A stretch of 64,000 bases of DNA, from contig JAZLAW010000011.1 in the NCBI GenBank assembly GCA_045613385.1, forward strand, positions 20,927 to 84,926, written 5' to 3'. This document shows positions 53,057 through 60,207 of this stretch, piece after piece (position 1 is the first letter of the stretch; each line of letters starts with the position of its first letter). This DNA is from SIG565 sp045613385. GTDB lineage: Bacteria > Bacillota > Clostridia > Oscillospirales > Acutalibacteraceae. The position numbers and the translations under genes are program-made. Below the pieces are notes generated by a model. The model saw only the letters and a program-made list of their open reading frames with translations. It did no database searches and was not told the origin of the DNA.

Positions 53057-53794
53057 TTAGAAAATTTTCTTATCTTCTTCATCAAAAGCGAGAATTTCTG
53101 AAGTGACACGGGCATGGTCATCAAGATTGTCGATTTCATCAATGTAGTAATTGTCGTACGGGAAAATACGTACATTCAAATCGGCAAATATTTCATTGAG
53201 TGCGTTTTCTGCGTAGCACTTGTCCTCGCCTTTATCAATGAATTCTACAACCTTATCGATCCAGGCCTTAGCGGTAGATTTTTCCATTTTATAGAACGGT
53301 TGGAAAGCAAAACAGTCATCATCAAAGATTTTAATGGAAACTTCTAAAAGCTTACCATCCTGAATTCTGCCTTTGAAATCCTTTTCGGGTAAAGCCTTTG
53401 TATAGTTTGCAGTAGCAGTATTCTTGTCATCACAGTTAAGCACATCGTGTACAAGCTTTCTGTTGAAAACTAAATCGCCGTGTAAAAATACCAAATCATC
53501 ATCCATATACTCACGGGCGAGATACATTGAATAGATATAATTGGTTTTATCATATATAGCATTACGTACAAAAGTGAAGTTCAATTCCGGGAAGTCAGCG
53601 GCTTCGCCTTTTAACTGTTCTTCAAAAGGACCGGTGGTAATTATGAAATCTTTAATGCCTTCGGCACTTAAAATACGTATCTGGCGGTGGAATATGGTTT
53701 CACCATCTTTAAGACGTGCCATAGATTTGTGGTTGTTTTTGGTGAAGTCACCCATTCTGTTGCCAAGTCCTGAGTTAAAAATTACTGCTTTCAT
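53057..53794 (-). CDS. Nucleotidyltransferase, LicC-like (phosphocholine cytidylyltransferase type)
   Basis: 245 aa. The nucleotide-binding start reads FNSGLGNRMGDFTKNNHKSM, a variant of the usual LAAGxGxRM...KPM, and HGDLVF supplies the metal-binding Asp. Enzymes of this group activate phosphocholine (with CTP) or a sugar phosphate. Proximity to LicD and an organophosphate transporter favours the LicC role, but a sugar-nucleotide enzyme is possible. Confidence 0.75.
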   Translation of the reverse strand: MKAVIFNSGLGNRMGDFTKNNHKSMARLKDGETIFHRQIRILSAEGIKDFIITTGPFEEQLKGEAADFPELNFTFVRNAIYDKTNYIYSMYLAREYMDDDLVFLHGDLVFNRKLVHDVLNCDDKNTATANYTKALPEKDFKGRIQDGKLLEVSIKIFDDDCFAFQPFYKMEKSTAKAWIDKVVEFIDKGEDKCYAENALNEIFADLNVRIFPYDNYYIDEIDNLDDHARVTSEILAFDEEDKKIF

Positions 53795-53857
53795 TTTTAT
53801 TCCCCTTTTAACTTAAAAATTTACCATTATAATCAACTGACAGAAAACACTTCGTGT

Positions 53858-54784
53858 TTATCTTTTAGATAACTTTTTTTCAATTTCTAAATAACGCTCC
53901 TTTAACTTTTCTCGGTATGGTGTTCCTGTGTCAAACAACACATAGGAATGAAGCTGACCTCCCTTTACAAACACATTATAATCTCCATAGCGAAGTTTTA
54001 ACAATGCATCATAATCTTTTGGACAAGAAATAGTGATGTCTTCATAAGGGAGCTCTATCGTTTCGTTAAACCATTCTTTTTTCCAGATAAATTTATTCTG
54101 CAAACCGTAAAAAGCCGACATACCGATATATTTTGAGTTTTTGAATAAATTTAATGTCTTATAAAGTTTCCGTGCGTTTTTAAGATAATTATTCGACATT
54201 TTCCAAAGTGTAGACGACAAACGCTCTTTGATACTTGTGCCGATTTTCTCATCAGAGAATTTCTTTTTAGTTTCCAACCAACAACCATCCAAAATCATAG
54301 ATGGTAATAGGGAAACTGCATGTTGATATTTTTGCAATAATTTATTTTTTGAGATATTAAAAAGTGGGAAAATATCAAGAAAAACGCCAAAGCTGTAATC
54401 CTTTGAATCGGAATAGTAATTATACTCAAATTCAGTGCAACAAGTTGTTCTGTTATCGCGTATTCGGGATATACCAATATTAAAACCTTTTTGTGTAGTG
54501 AAATGTTGGAAATCATAATACTCGGGCAGTTCATCTTTTACAACAGCGCAGAACTTATCAAGGTCCTCACAAGGCATACCGACATCAATATCATCATCCC
54601 AAGGGATATAACCGTTATGTCTTACCGCACCGAGCAAGGTGCCTTCAATGGCATAATACTTAAGGTTGTATTTTTTGCATATACGCTGGAATTCTTTAAG
54701 CAGTTCAAGTTGAACATTCCAAAGCTTTTTGGTATCGGCATCAACAAGATGACCGCACCGTTCTTCTTCTAACAGAGAAAGCAT
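53858..54784 (-). CDS. LicD-family phosphotransferase
   Basis: 308 aa. The fold-defining motif GTLLGAVRHNGYIPWDDDID with the metal-binding Asp cluster identifies LicD, which transfers phosphocholine or a similar group from its CDP form onto cell-surface glycans (teichoic acid, capsule, LPS). First gene of a three-gene minus-strand cluster (licD-like, licC-like, transporter). No choline kinase (LicA) or LicB permease is present nearby. Confidence 0.88.
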   Translation of the reverse strand: MLSLLEEERCGHLVDADTKKLWNVQLELLKEFQRICKKYNLKYYAIEGTLLGAVRHNGYIPWDDDIDVGMPCEDLDKFCAVVKDELPEYYDFQHFTTQKGFNIGISRIRDNRTTCCTEFEYNYYSDSKDYSFGVFLDIFPLFNISKNKLLQKYQHAVSLLPSMILDGCWLETKKKFSDEKIGTSIKERLSSTLWKMSNNYLKNARKLYKTLNLFKNSKYIGMSAFYGLQNKFIWKKEWFNETIELPYEDITISCPKDYDALLKLRYGDYNVFVKGGQLHSYVLFDTGTPYREKLKERYLEIEKKLSKR

Positions 54785-54893
54785 AAAAATCCCCCATTAC
54801 TTATGAAATGGATATATACAAATATTATAAATCAATTTCGACATAATTGCAACTTTTTTTACAATATCAACAAATTCGCGACATTGCGATTAT

Positions 54894-54931
54894 AAAAAAA
54901 GGAACAGTGAATATTCACTGTTCCTTTTTTT
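54894..54931. terminator. Bidirectional terminator after the GMP synthase gene
   Basis: Perfect palindrome AAAAGGAACAGTGAAT/ATTCACTGTTCCTTTT with A7 and T7 tracts. Confidence 0.9.
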
Positions 54932-54948
54932 AAATAGAGTTGAATTTA

Positions 54949-55950
54949 TTATTCCCACTCAATAGTACCAATCGGCTTGGGTGTCAAGTCGAGAAGTACG
55001 CGGTTGATACCGTCAACTTCGTGGGTGATGCGGTCGGTAATTTTGTGCAGTACTGAATAAGGGATTTCTTCAATCGTAGCACTCATAGCATCTTTTGTAT
55101 TTACTGCGCGGATGATTGCCGGCCAACCTTCGTAGCGGCTTTCGTCTTTAACACCGACACTCTTGATATCCGGCACTGCGATAAAGTACTGCCAAACCTT
55201 TTCTGCTAAACCGCAGTTATCAAACTCTTCGCGGAGTATTGCGTCGGCCTCGCGAAGCGCGTGAAGACGGTCGCGTGTGATTGCACCAAGGCATCTTACT
55301 CCAAGACCGGGGCCGGGGAATGGCTGACGGTAAACCATACCGTGCGGAAGACCAAGTGCTTCACCGACAACGCGGACTTCATCTTTAAACAGAAGCTTGA
55401 TGGGCTCAACAAGTTTAAAATCAAGGTCTTCAGGCAAACCGCCCACATTGTGATGCGATTTAACAGCCTTTTTGCCTTCAGACTGCTTGAAACTTTCCAA
55501 TATATCAGGGTAAATTGTACCCTGTGCCAAAAACTCTACACCATCGAGTTTTCTGGCTTCATCGGCAAAAACATTGATAAATTCTGCGCCGATAATTTTT
55601 CTCTTCTTTTCGGGGTCGGAAACACCTGCTAAAAGGTCAAGAAAACGGTCGGTAGCATCAACATAAATTAAGTTTGCATCAAGTTCTTCACCGAAAATTC
55701 TGATAACATCTTCCGATTCATTCTTACGCATAAGACCGTGGTTTACGTGAACGCATATAAGTTGTTTGCCGATTGCTTTTATAAGAAGTGCAGCAACGAC
55801 AGAAGAGACAACACCGCCGGAAAGCGCTAATAATACCTTTTTATCGCCAACCTGAGTTCTAACTTCTTTTATCTGCTCTTCAATAAACTTATCTGCAAGT
55901 GCTTTTGTGGTTATACGTTCCATTGTATCAGGACGTCTGTTGTTTTCCAT
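54949..55950 (-). CDS. guaA: GMP synthase, ATP-pyrophosphatase and dimerisation domains only
   Basis: Converts XMP to GMP. 333 aa from the ATG at 55950, chosen for the GGGGGAAAAG site upstream. It contains the N-type ATP-PPase domain and the C-terminal dimerisation domain (RQPFPGPGLGVRCLGAITRDR, ending PKPIGTIEWE), but the N-terminal glutaminase domain of normal GuaA is absent. The PP-loop reads SGGVVSS where the family has SGGVDSS; the Asp codon GAC is GTC. So nitrogen must come as ammonia or from a separate subunit, and the loop change may affect ATP handling. Confidence 0.88.
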   Translation of the reverse strand: MENNRRPDTMERITTKALADKFIEEQIKEVRTQVGDKKVLLALSGGVVSSVVAALLIKAIGKQLICVHVNHGLMRKNESEDVIRIFGEELDANLIYVDATDRFLDLLAGVSDPEKKRKIIGAEFINVFADEARKLDGVEFLAQGTIYPDILESFKQSEGKKAVKSHHNVGGLPEDLDFKLVEPIKLLFKDEVRVVGEALGLPHGMVYRQPFPGPGLGVRCLGAITRDRLHALREADAILREEFDNCGLAEKVWQYFIAVPDIKSVGVKDESRYEGWPAIIRAVNTKDAMSATIEEIPYSVLHKITDRITHEVDGINRVLLDLTPKPIGTIEWE

Positions 55951-55966
55951 AATCTTTTCCCCCGTA

Positions 55967-57169
55967 TCAGTTAGTATAGTTGTCAAAATAACCTTGTACA
56001 AGAACTACAGGTGTACCCTTATCACCCGAACCGCTTGTTAAATCACAAAGGGAACCGATAAGGTCTGTAAGTTGTCTGGGGGTAGTGCCCTGAGCCGCCA
56101 TATTGCCGACAAGACTGCTACCATCCTTGGCTTTAATACTATCGGAAATAGCCTTTTTAAGCTCTTCACCTGATAAATCTTTAAAGTCATTATCGGCAAG
56201 ATATTTAAGTTTGAGTTCATTAGGAGTACCTATAAGACCATCTGTGAAAGCTGGGGAAACAACAGGATCTGCGAGTTCCCAAATCTTGCCTTGCGGGTCT
56301 TTAAAGGCACCGTCTCCGTAAACCATAACTTCAACATTTTTGCCTGTAGCATCTTTAATACGCTTTTGTATATCAAGAACTAAATCTTTACACTCTCTGG
56401 GGAAAAGTTTAATTGTATCTTCGGTAGATTTATTAGAACCGAGAAGACCGTACTTTTCGTTGCAACCGCTGCCGTTTACGGATGAAGTAAGAATTTCATC
56501 AAGTCCGCAAACTATCTTAGCACCTGCCGCTTTTAAAAGACGTTTTGTACGCGCGCGAGTGTGAATGTCGCAGTTAAGAACACAGTCGGTATAGTCAAGA
56601 ATTGCCTTTGCTTGATTTGCAAAGATAATTTCTACGTCACAACCGCATTCTTTAATGAGATTTTCGTAGTATGCAACATAGTCAACACCTGTGAACTTAA
56701 GCGGATGAACACCGAATACTTCGCGGTAGCGCTCAAGCGACAAAACATCAGAGTGGGGGTTTATACCTGCTTCATCAATCTTGTCCCAGTCAGCGAGTTC
56801 ATTACCAACTTCATCAGATGGGTAAGAAAGCATCAAAACGATTTTTTTAGCACCTTTTGCTATACCGCGCAGACAAATTGCGAAACGGTTACGTGAGAGT
56901 ATAGGGAAAATAACACCGATAGTGCCGCCACCGAGTTTTGCCCTTACATCAGCTGCGATATCATCTACAGATGCGTAATTACCCTGAGAACGTGCAACGA
57001 TAGATTCTGTAATGGAGATAACATCTTTATCCCTAAGTTCAAAACCTTCACATTCTGCAGCCTCTAAAACACTGTTTGCCACTATTTCTGCGAGATTGTC
57101 ACCTTCGCGGATAATGGGGCATCTGATGCCACGGGAAACTGTACCTACTTTGCGTTCTTTAACGTCCAT
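55967..57169 (-). CDS. Coenzyme F420-0:L-glutamate ligase-like protein (CofE family)
   Basis: 400 aa from the ATG at 57169. The N-terminal half (TVSRGIRCPIIREGDNL, DKDVISITESIVARSQGNY) matches the CofE/FbiB-type gamma-glutamyl ligase fold with its metal and GTP region. No other F420 genes are in view, and Clostridia of this type are not known to make F420, so the true acceptor is unknown. It lies 16 bp upstream of the GMP synthase gene and 51 bp after the cysteine synthase gene. Confidence 0.75.
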   Translation of the reverse strand: MDVKERKVGTVSRGIRCPIIREGDNLAEIVANSVLEAAECEGFELRDKDVISITESIVARSQGNYASVDDIAADVRAKLGGGTIGVIFPILSRNRFAICLRGIAKGAKKIVLMLSYPSDEVGNELADWDKIDEAGINPHSDVLSLERYREVFGVHPLKFTGVDYVAYYENLIKECGCDVEIIFANQAKAILDYTDCVLNCDIHTRARTKRLLKAAGAKIVCGLDEILTSSVNGSGCNEKYGLLGSNKSTEDTIKLFPRECKDLVLDIQKRIKDATGKNVEVMVYGDGAFKDPQGKIWELADPVVSPAFTDGLIGTPNELKLKYLADNDFKDLSGEELKKAISDSIKAKDGSSLVGNMAAQGTTPRQLTDLIGSLCDLTSGSGDKGTPVVLVQGYFDNYTN

Positions 57170-57220
57170 TGTTTGTTTGTCCCTTCGTAAATAGAATATA
57201 ATCACCCAAATATTTGGGAA

Positions 57221-58147
57221 TTAGTCAAAAAGAGGAGTTGAAAAATATCTTTCTGCGGTGTCGGGCAGAACCGTTACAACCGTTTTACCTTTACCGAGTT
57301 TTTTAGCTAAACAAATAGCGGCAGCAACATTTGTACCGCTACTGATACCGCACATAATACCTTCTTTGGCAGCGAGTGCCTTTGCGGTGTTCATAGCTTC
57401 AAGGTCATCTATAATGCAGACATCATCATATATATTTTGATTAAGAATGTCGGGAATTATACCATCGCCTATACCCATTTGCATATGTGTACCGATAGAA
57501 CCGCCTGAAAGTATAGCGGCATTTTTCGGTTCAACCGCCCAGATGAGCATATCGGGATTTTTTTCTTTAAGCGCTTCACCGATACCTGTTATTGTACCGC
57601 CTGTGCCAATACCCGAACAAAAGCCATCGATTCTGCCGTTGACAGCATCTAAAATTTCTTTTGCAGTGACTGAGCGCTGGACAGCAGGGTTTGCAGGATT
57701 TTCAAACTGTTGCGGAACAAAGACATTAGGGTTTTCACTTTTCATTTTAAGCGCAAGATTTAAACATTCTTCGATACAAAGACCGATGTTTCCTGCATCA
57801 TGTACAAGAATTACTTCGGCACCATAGTGATTGACTAATTTGCGGCGTTCTTCACTAACCGAATCGGGCATAATAATTTTAACTTTATAACCCTTTACCG
57901 CACCGACAAGTGCAAGACCTATTCCTTGGTTGCCACTGGTAGGCTCAACGATGATAGAATCTTTGTTTAAAAGATTTTGTTTTTCGGCTTCGCAAATCAT
58001 ATTATAGGCGGTACGTGTTTTTATAGAGCCTCCGACATTAAGTCCTTCAAACTTAACAAGAATTTCGGCACTGTCACTGTCTATAATATTGTTTAATCTT
58101 ATAAGCGGCGTATTGCCTATAGCTTCAAGAACCGAACCGTAAATCAC
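57221..58147 (-). CDS. cysK: Cysteine synthase (O-acetylserine sulfhydrylase)
   Basis: PLP enzyme making cysteine from O-acetylserine and sulfide. 308 aa from the GTG at 58147, behind AGGTG; an ATG 15 bases upstream is open but poorly placed. The PLP lysine is in GGSIKTRTAY, the phosphate cup is GTGGTITG, and PTSGNQGIG has Gln where most members have Thr, the asparagine loop that binds the substrate. Probably read with the CofE-like and guaA genes. Confidence 0.9.
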   Translation of the reverse strand: MIYGSVLEAIGNTPLIRLNNIIDSDSAEILVKFEGLNVGGSIKTRTAYNMICEAEKQNLLNKDSIIVEPTSGNQGIGLALVGAVKGYKVKIIMPDSVSEERRKLVNHYGAEVILVHDAGNIGLCIEECLNLALKMKSENPNVFVPQQFENPANPAVQRSVTAKEILDAVNGRIDGFCSGIGTGGTITGIGEALKEKNPDMLIWAVEPKNAAILSGGSIGTHMQMGIGDGIIPDILNQNIYDDVCIIDDLEAMNTAKALAAKEGIMCGISSGTNVAAAICLAKKLGKGKTVVTVLPDTAERYFSTPLFD

Positions 58148-58261
58148 AAAATCACCTACCATACAGTAAAAATAAAAGAATACAAGATATTATAACAAAA
58201 AAACAATGATATTTCAATAGAATATATTACATATTTTTACAATTTTTTAAAATATTTTTCC

Positions 58262-59164
58262 TCACATAGCTACCGATAAAATTAGCATTTCTCTGATAGT
58301 TTTGTAGATATTGTCTACGTTTTGTATTGGTAGTGGATTTTCACCCATTCCAACTTCTATAGTAAAGGCGGGTCGATTGAACTCTTTTATAAACCAGTCT
58401 TTAAATCCGCCACCTACCGCAAGGCCGGTAGGATAGTCGAGAGCGTAGCCCGAAGAAGTAGCCAGAATTTCTGCCATTTTTCTGGCTCTTGGCGGACTTA
58501 TAGAATTGTAGTCCCAATAAATTACTTCACCTTGCGAGTGAAAAGCGAGGGCGTGGCGTATTTTCATAGTACGACAGAGTTCCGATATGGCAATCGTTTC
58601 AGGTTCGCTGAAAGGTTTTCTTCCGCCGTAGCGCGTTGGGGCGGGTCCATAAATACCGGCTTCCTGTTCGGATTTATGTAATTTATCCCAATCGGCATCA
58701 AAGTTGTGGTTTAAATCTACTCCGCGTAGGTTGGCATTCCAGTGTTCAGTATCCCCACGTGATATACGCGCGACAGAGTGAGCCATATCACCGGCCCCCA
58801 GTACACCGTGTATACATATTTCCGCACCGTCGGGGTTGACTGTGGGCACTATAATTATTGCTCTGCCGTGCATAACATTTTTAACGTTAATTCCCGCAAT
58901 TTCACCGCCGTTTTGCAGTGCATCGCATAGTTCTTCGCAGAACTTAAGTAACAGGGTAGTAGTAATATTTTCACTTCCGTGAAAGGTTGCGAGAAACAGT
59001 ACATATTCGGTGGCGCGACCTATCTTTATCGCTGTAATATCGCGTCCAGCAACCGATTTGCCTATAACGCTTGTGTGTAAAAATGGGTATCTTTCTTTTA
59101 GTGCATTGATGGTTTTTTTAAGAGAAAAGTAATCGTAATTTTTGTTGTCAACAATTCCTGTCAT
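58262..59164 (-). CDS. M14-family zinc carboxypeptidase
   Basis: 300 aa from the ATG at 59164 behind AAAGGATGT; the longer frame runs into the tRNA gene and is rejected. Metal ligands: His and Glu in ATFHGSENI and the His in LAFHSQGEVI; the arginine/asparagine segment is VDLNHNFDADW and the catalytic Glu is in FTIEVGMG. No signal peptide in this start. Such enzymes in Clostridia often cleave peptidoglycan peptides (gamma-D-Glu-mDAP), but the substrate cannot be told here. Confidence 0.88.
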   Translation of the reverse strand: MTGIVDNKNYDYFSLKKTINALKERYPFLHTSVIGKSVAGRDITAIKIGRATEYVLFLATFHGSENITTTLLLKFCEELCDALQNGGEIAGINVKNVMHGRAIIIVPTVNPDGAEICIHGVLGAGDMAHSVARISRGDTEHWNANLRGVDLNHNFDADWDKLHKSEQEAGIYGPAPTRYGGRKPFSEPETIAISELCRTMKIRHALAFHSQGEVIYWDYNSISPPRARKMAEILATSSGYALDYPTGLAVGGGFKDWFIKEFNRPAFTIEVGMGENPLPIQNVDNIYKTIREMLILSVAM

Positions 59165-59238
59165 AAAAGCACATCCTTTCGAGAAAGTATATGCAGAGAA
59201 AAGGGAAGAAAGAATTAAAATCGATTTCAGGCAATAAG

Positions 59239-59270
59239 TAAGCCCCAAAGACTTATAGTCCTTGGGGCTT
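59239..59270 (-). terminator. Terminator of tRNA-Arg(CCG)
   Basis: Stem AAGCCCCAA/TTGGGGCTT with an inner GAC/GTC directly after the CCA end. Confidence 0.8.
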
Positions 59271-59347
59271 TGGTACGCCATACCGGATTCGAACCAGCGA
59301 CACCCGGCGTCGGAGGCCGGCGCTCTATCCAGCTGAGCTAATGGCGC
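59270..59347 (-). tRNA. tRNA-Arg(CCG)
   Basis: Acceptor GCGCCAT/ATGGCGT (one G-U), D arm GCTC/GAGC, anticodon stem CCGGC/GCCGG with loop CTCCGAC (anticodon CCG), T arm with TTCGAAT and encoded CCA. A terminator follows. Confidence 0.95.
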
Positions 59348-59354
59348 AGATATG

Positions 59355-59723
59355 CTATTTTGTGTTTTCTAAAATTTTCTTGATGGCATTAAAGGTTTCA
59401 TCACTTATTACGTGCTCTATACGACAGGCATCATCTGCGGCAGTTTTTTCACTGACACCAAGTTTTTGGAGTACATGAGTTAAGACATCGTGGCGCTCAA
59501 AAATCTGGTTTGCCTTGAGTTTTCCCGTTTTGGTAAGAGAAATATAACCATCCTTGTCGACCGTAATATAGTTCTGATTTTTAAGCAGACCTATTGCGCG
59601 GCTGACACTGGGCTTTGAAAAATTCATATATTCCGCAACATCAATAGAGCGTACGGACCCTTTAGTTTTGCATAAAATGAATATCGATTCAAGATACATC
59701 TCGCCCGATTCTTTAAGTGACAT
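59355..59723 (-). CDS. DtxR/MntR-family metal-dependent repressor
   Basis: 122 aa: an N-terminal winged helix (SGEMYLESIFIL, DVAEYMNFSKPSVSRAIGLL) and the metal-binding dimerisation domain (ERHDVLTHVLQKLGVSEKTAADDACRIEHVIS with conserved His, Cys and Glu). It lacks the SH3 domain, like MntR and the FeoR-type regulators. It is divergent from feoAB and two palindromes that fit DtxR operators lie before and inside that operon, so it is probably the ferrous iron repressor. Confidence 0.9.
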   Translation of the reverse strand: MSLKESGEMYLESIFILCKTKGSVRSIDVAEYMNFSKPSVSRAIGLLKNQNYITVDKDGYISLTKTGKLKANQIFERHDVLTHVLQKLGVSEKTAADDACRIEHVISDETFNAIKKILENTK

Positions 59724-59819
59724 ATTTCCAGTCTCCCTTATAAATCATTATCAATATAATAGCATACATTATTGAAAAAATCAATAATTTGAAATGGGTG
59801 AAAAAATTTTCAAAAGGTC

Positions 59820-59848
59820 TTGACAAATAATGGAATATGTACTATACT
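59820..59848 (+). promoter_or_regulatory. Promoter of feoA
   Basis: TTGACA (59820-59825) and TATACT (59843-59848) with a 17-bp spacer. Confidence 0.88.
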
Positions 59849-59854
59849 AATATG

Positions 59855-59874
59855 CAGTTAGCGGCTGCTAACTG
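59855..59874. promoter_or_regulatory. Candidate iron-repressor operator 1
   Basis: CAGTTAGC/GCTAACTG inverted repeat (8-bp arms, 4-bp centre) just downstream of the feoA -10 box, over the likely transcription start. A second copy with the same core arms lies before feoB. Confidence 0.8.
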
Positions 59875-59904
59875 CTTTAAATTTTATGTCGAACGGTGGT
59901 ATTT

Positions 59905-60117
59905 ATGACTCTGAGAGAAGCAAACGAAGGAATAGAATACATAATCAAAGATATTGTTACCGACGACGAAGAATTGAATGATTTTTTGTTTTCGCTGGGT
60001 TGCTATAGTGGTGAAGTTATTACGGTTATATCCCATTTGCGAAGCAGCTGTGTTGTATCAATCAAAGATAGTAGATATAGTATAGATAATCATTTAGCGG
60101 AAGCTATTATAATTTAA
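59905..60117 (+). CDS. feoA: FeoA ferrous iron transport protein
   Basis: 70-aa SH3-like cytosolic partner of FeoB. Start at the ATG at 59905 behind GGTGG; three further upstream codons are open but have no role. Typical FeoA length and pattern (LFSLGCYSGEVITVISHL, then CVVSIKDSRYSIDNHLAEAI). Placed behind operator 1 and 90 bp before feoB. Confidence 0.92.
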   Translation: MTLREANEGIEYIIKDIVTDDEELNDFLFSLGCYSGEVITVISHLRSSCVVSIKDSRYSIDNHLAEAIII

Positions 60118-60122
60118 AATGT

Positions 60123-60146
60123 TGCTGTTTTAAAACAGCACTTTTT
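60123..60146 (+). terminator. Hairpin between feoA and feoB
   Basis: TGCTGTTTTAAAACAGCA, an 18-bp perfect palindrome followed by CTTTTT, five bases after the feoA stop. It could end a feoA-only transcript. Confidence 0.6.
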
Positions 60147-60157
60147 CACAAAGGCGA

Positions 60158-60173
60158 GTTAGCGGCGGCTAAC
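60158..60173. promoter_or_regulatory. Candidate iron-repressor operator 2
   Basis: GTTAGC-ggcg-GCTAAC, the same arms as operator 1, 34 bp ahead of the feoB start. No clear -35/-10 pair is seen around it. Confidence 0.7.
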
Positions 60174-60207
60174 CGAATACGAAAATCTAAAAGGGGATAT
60201 AAATTTA

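Noticed and set aside
58262..59281. Longer start for the M14 peptidase with a seeming hydrophobic leader
   Set aside because: The first 39 codons lie in the tRNA terminator and tRNA end; the ATG at 59164 has a proper ribosome site.
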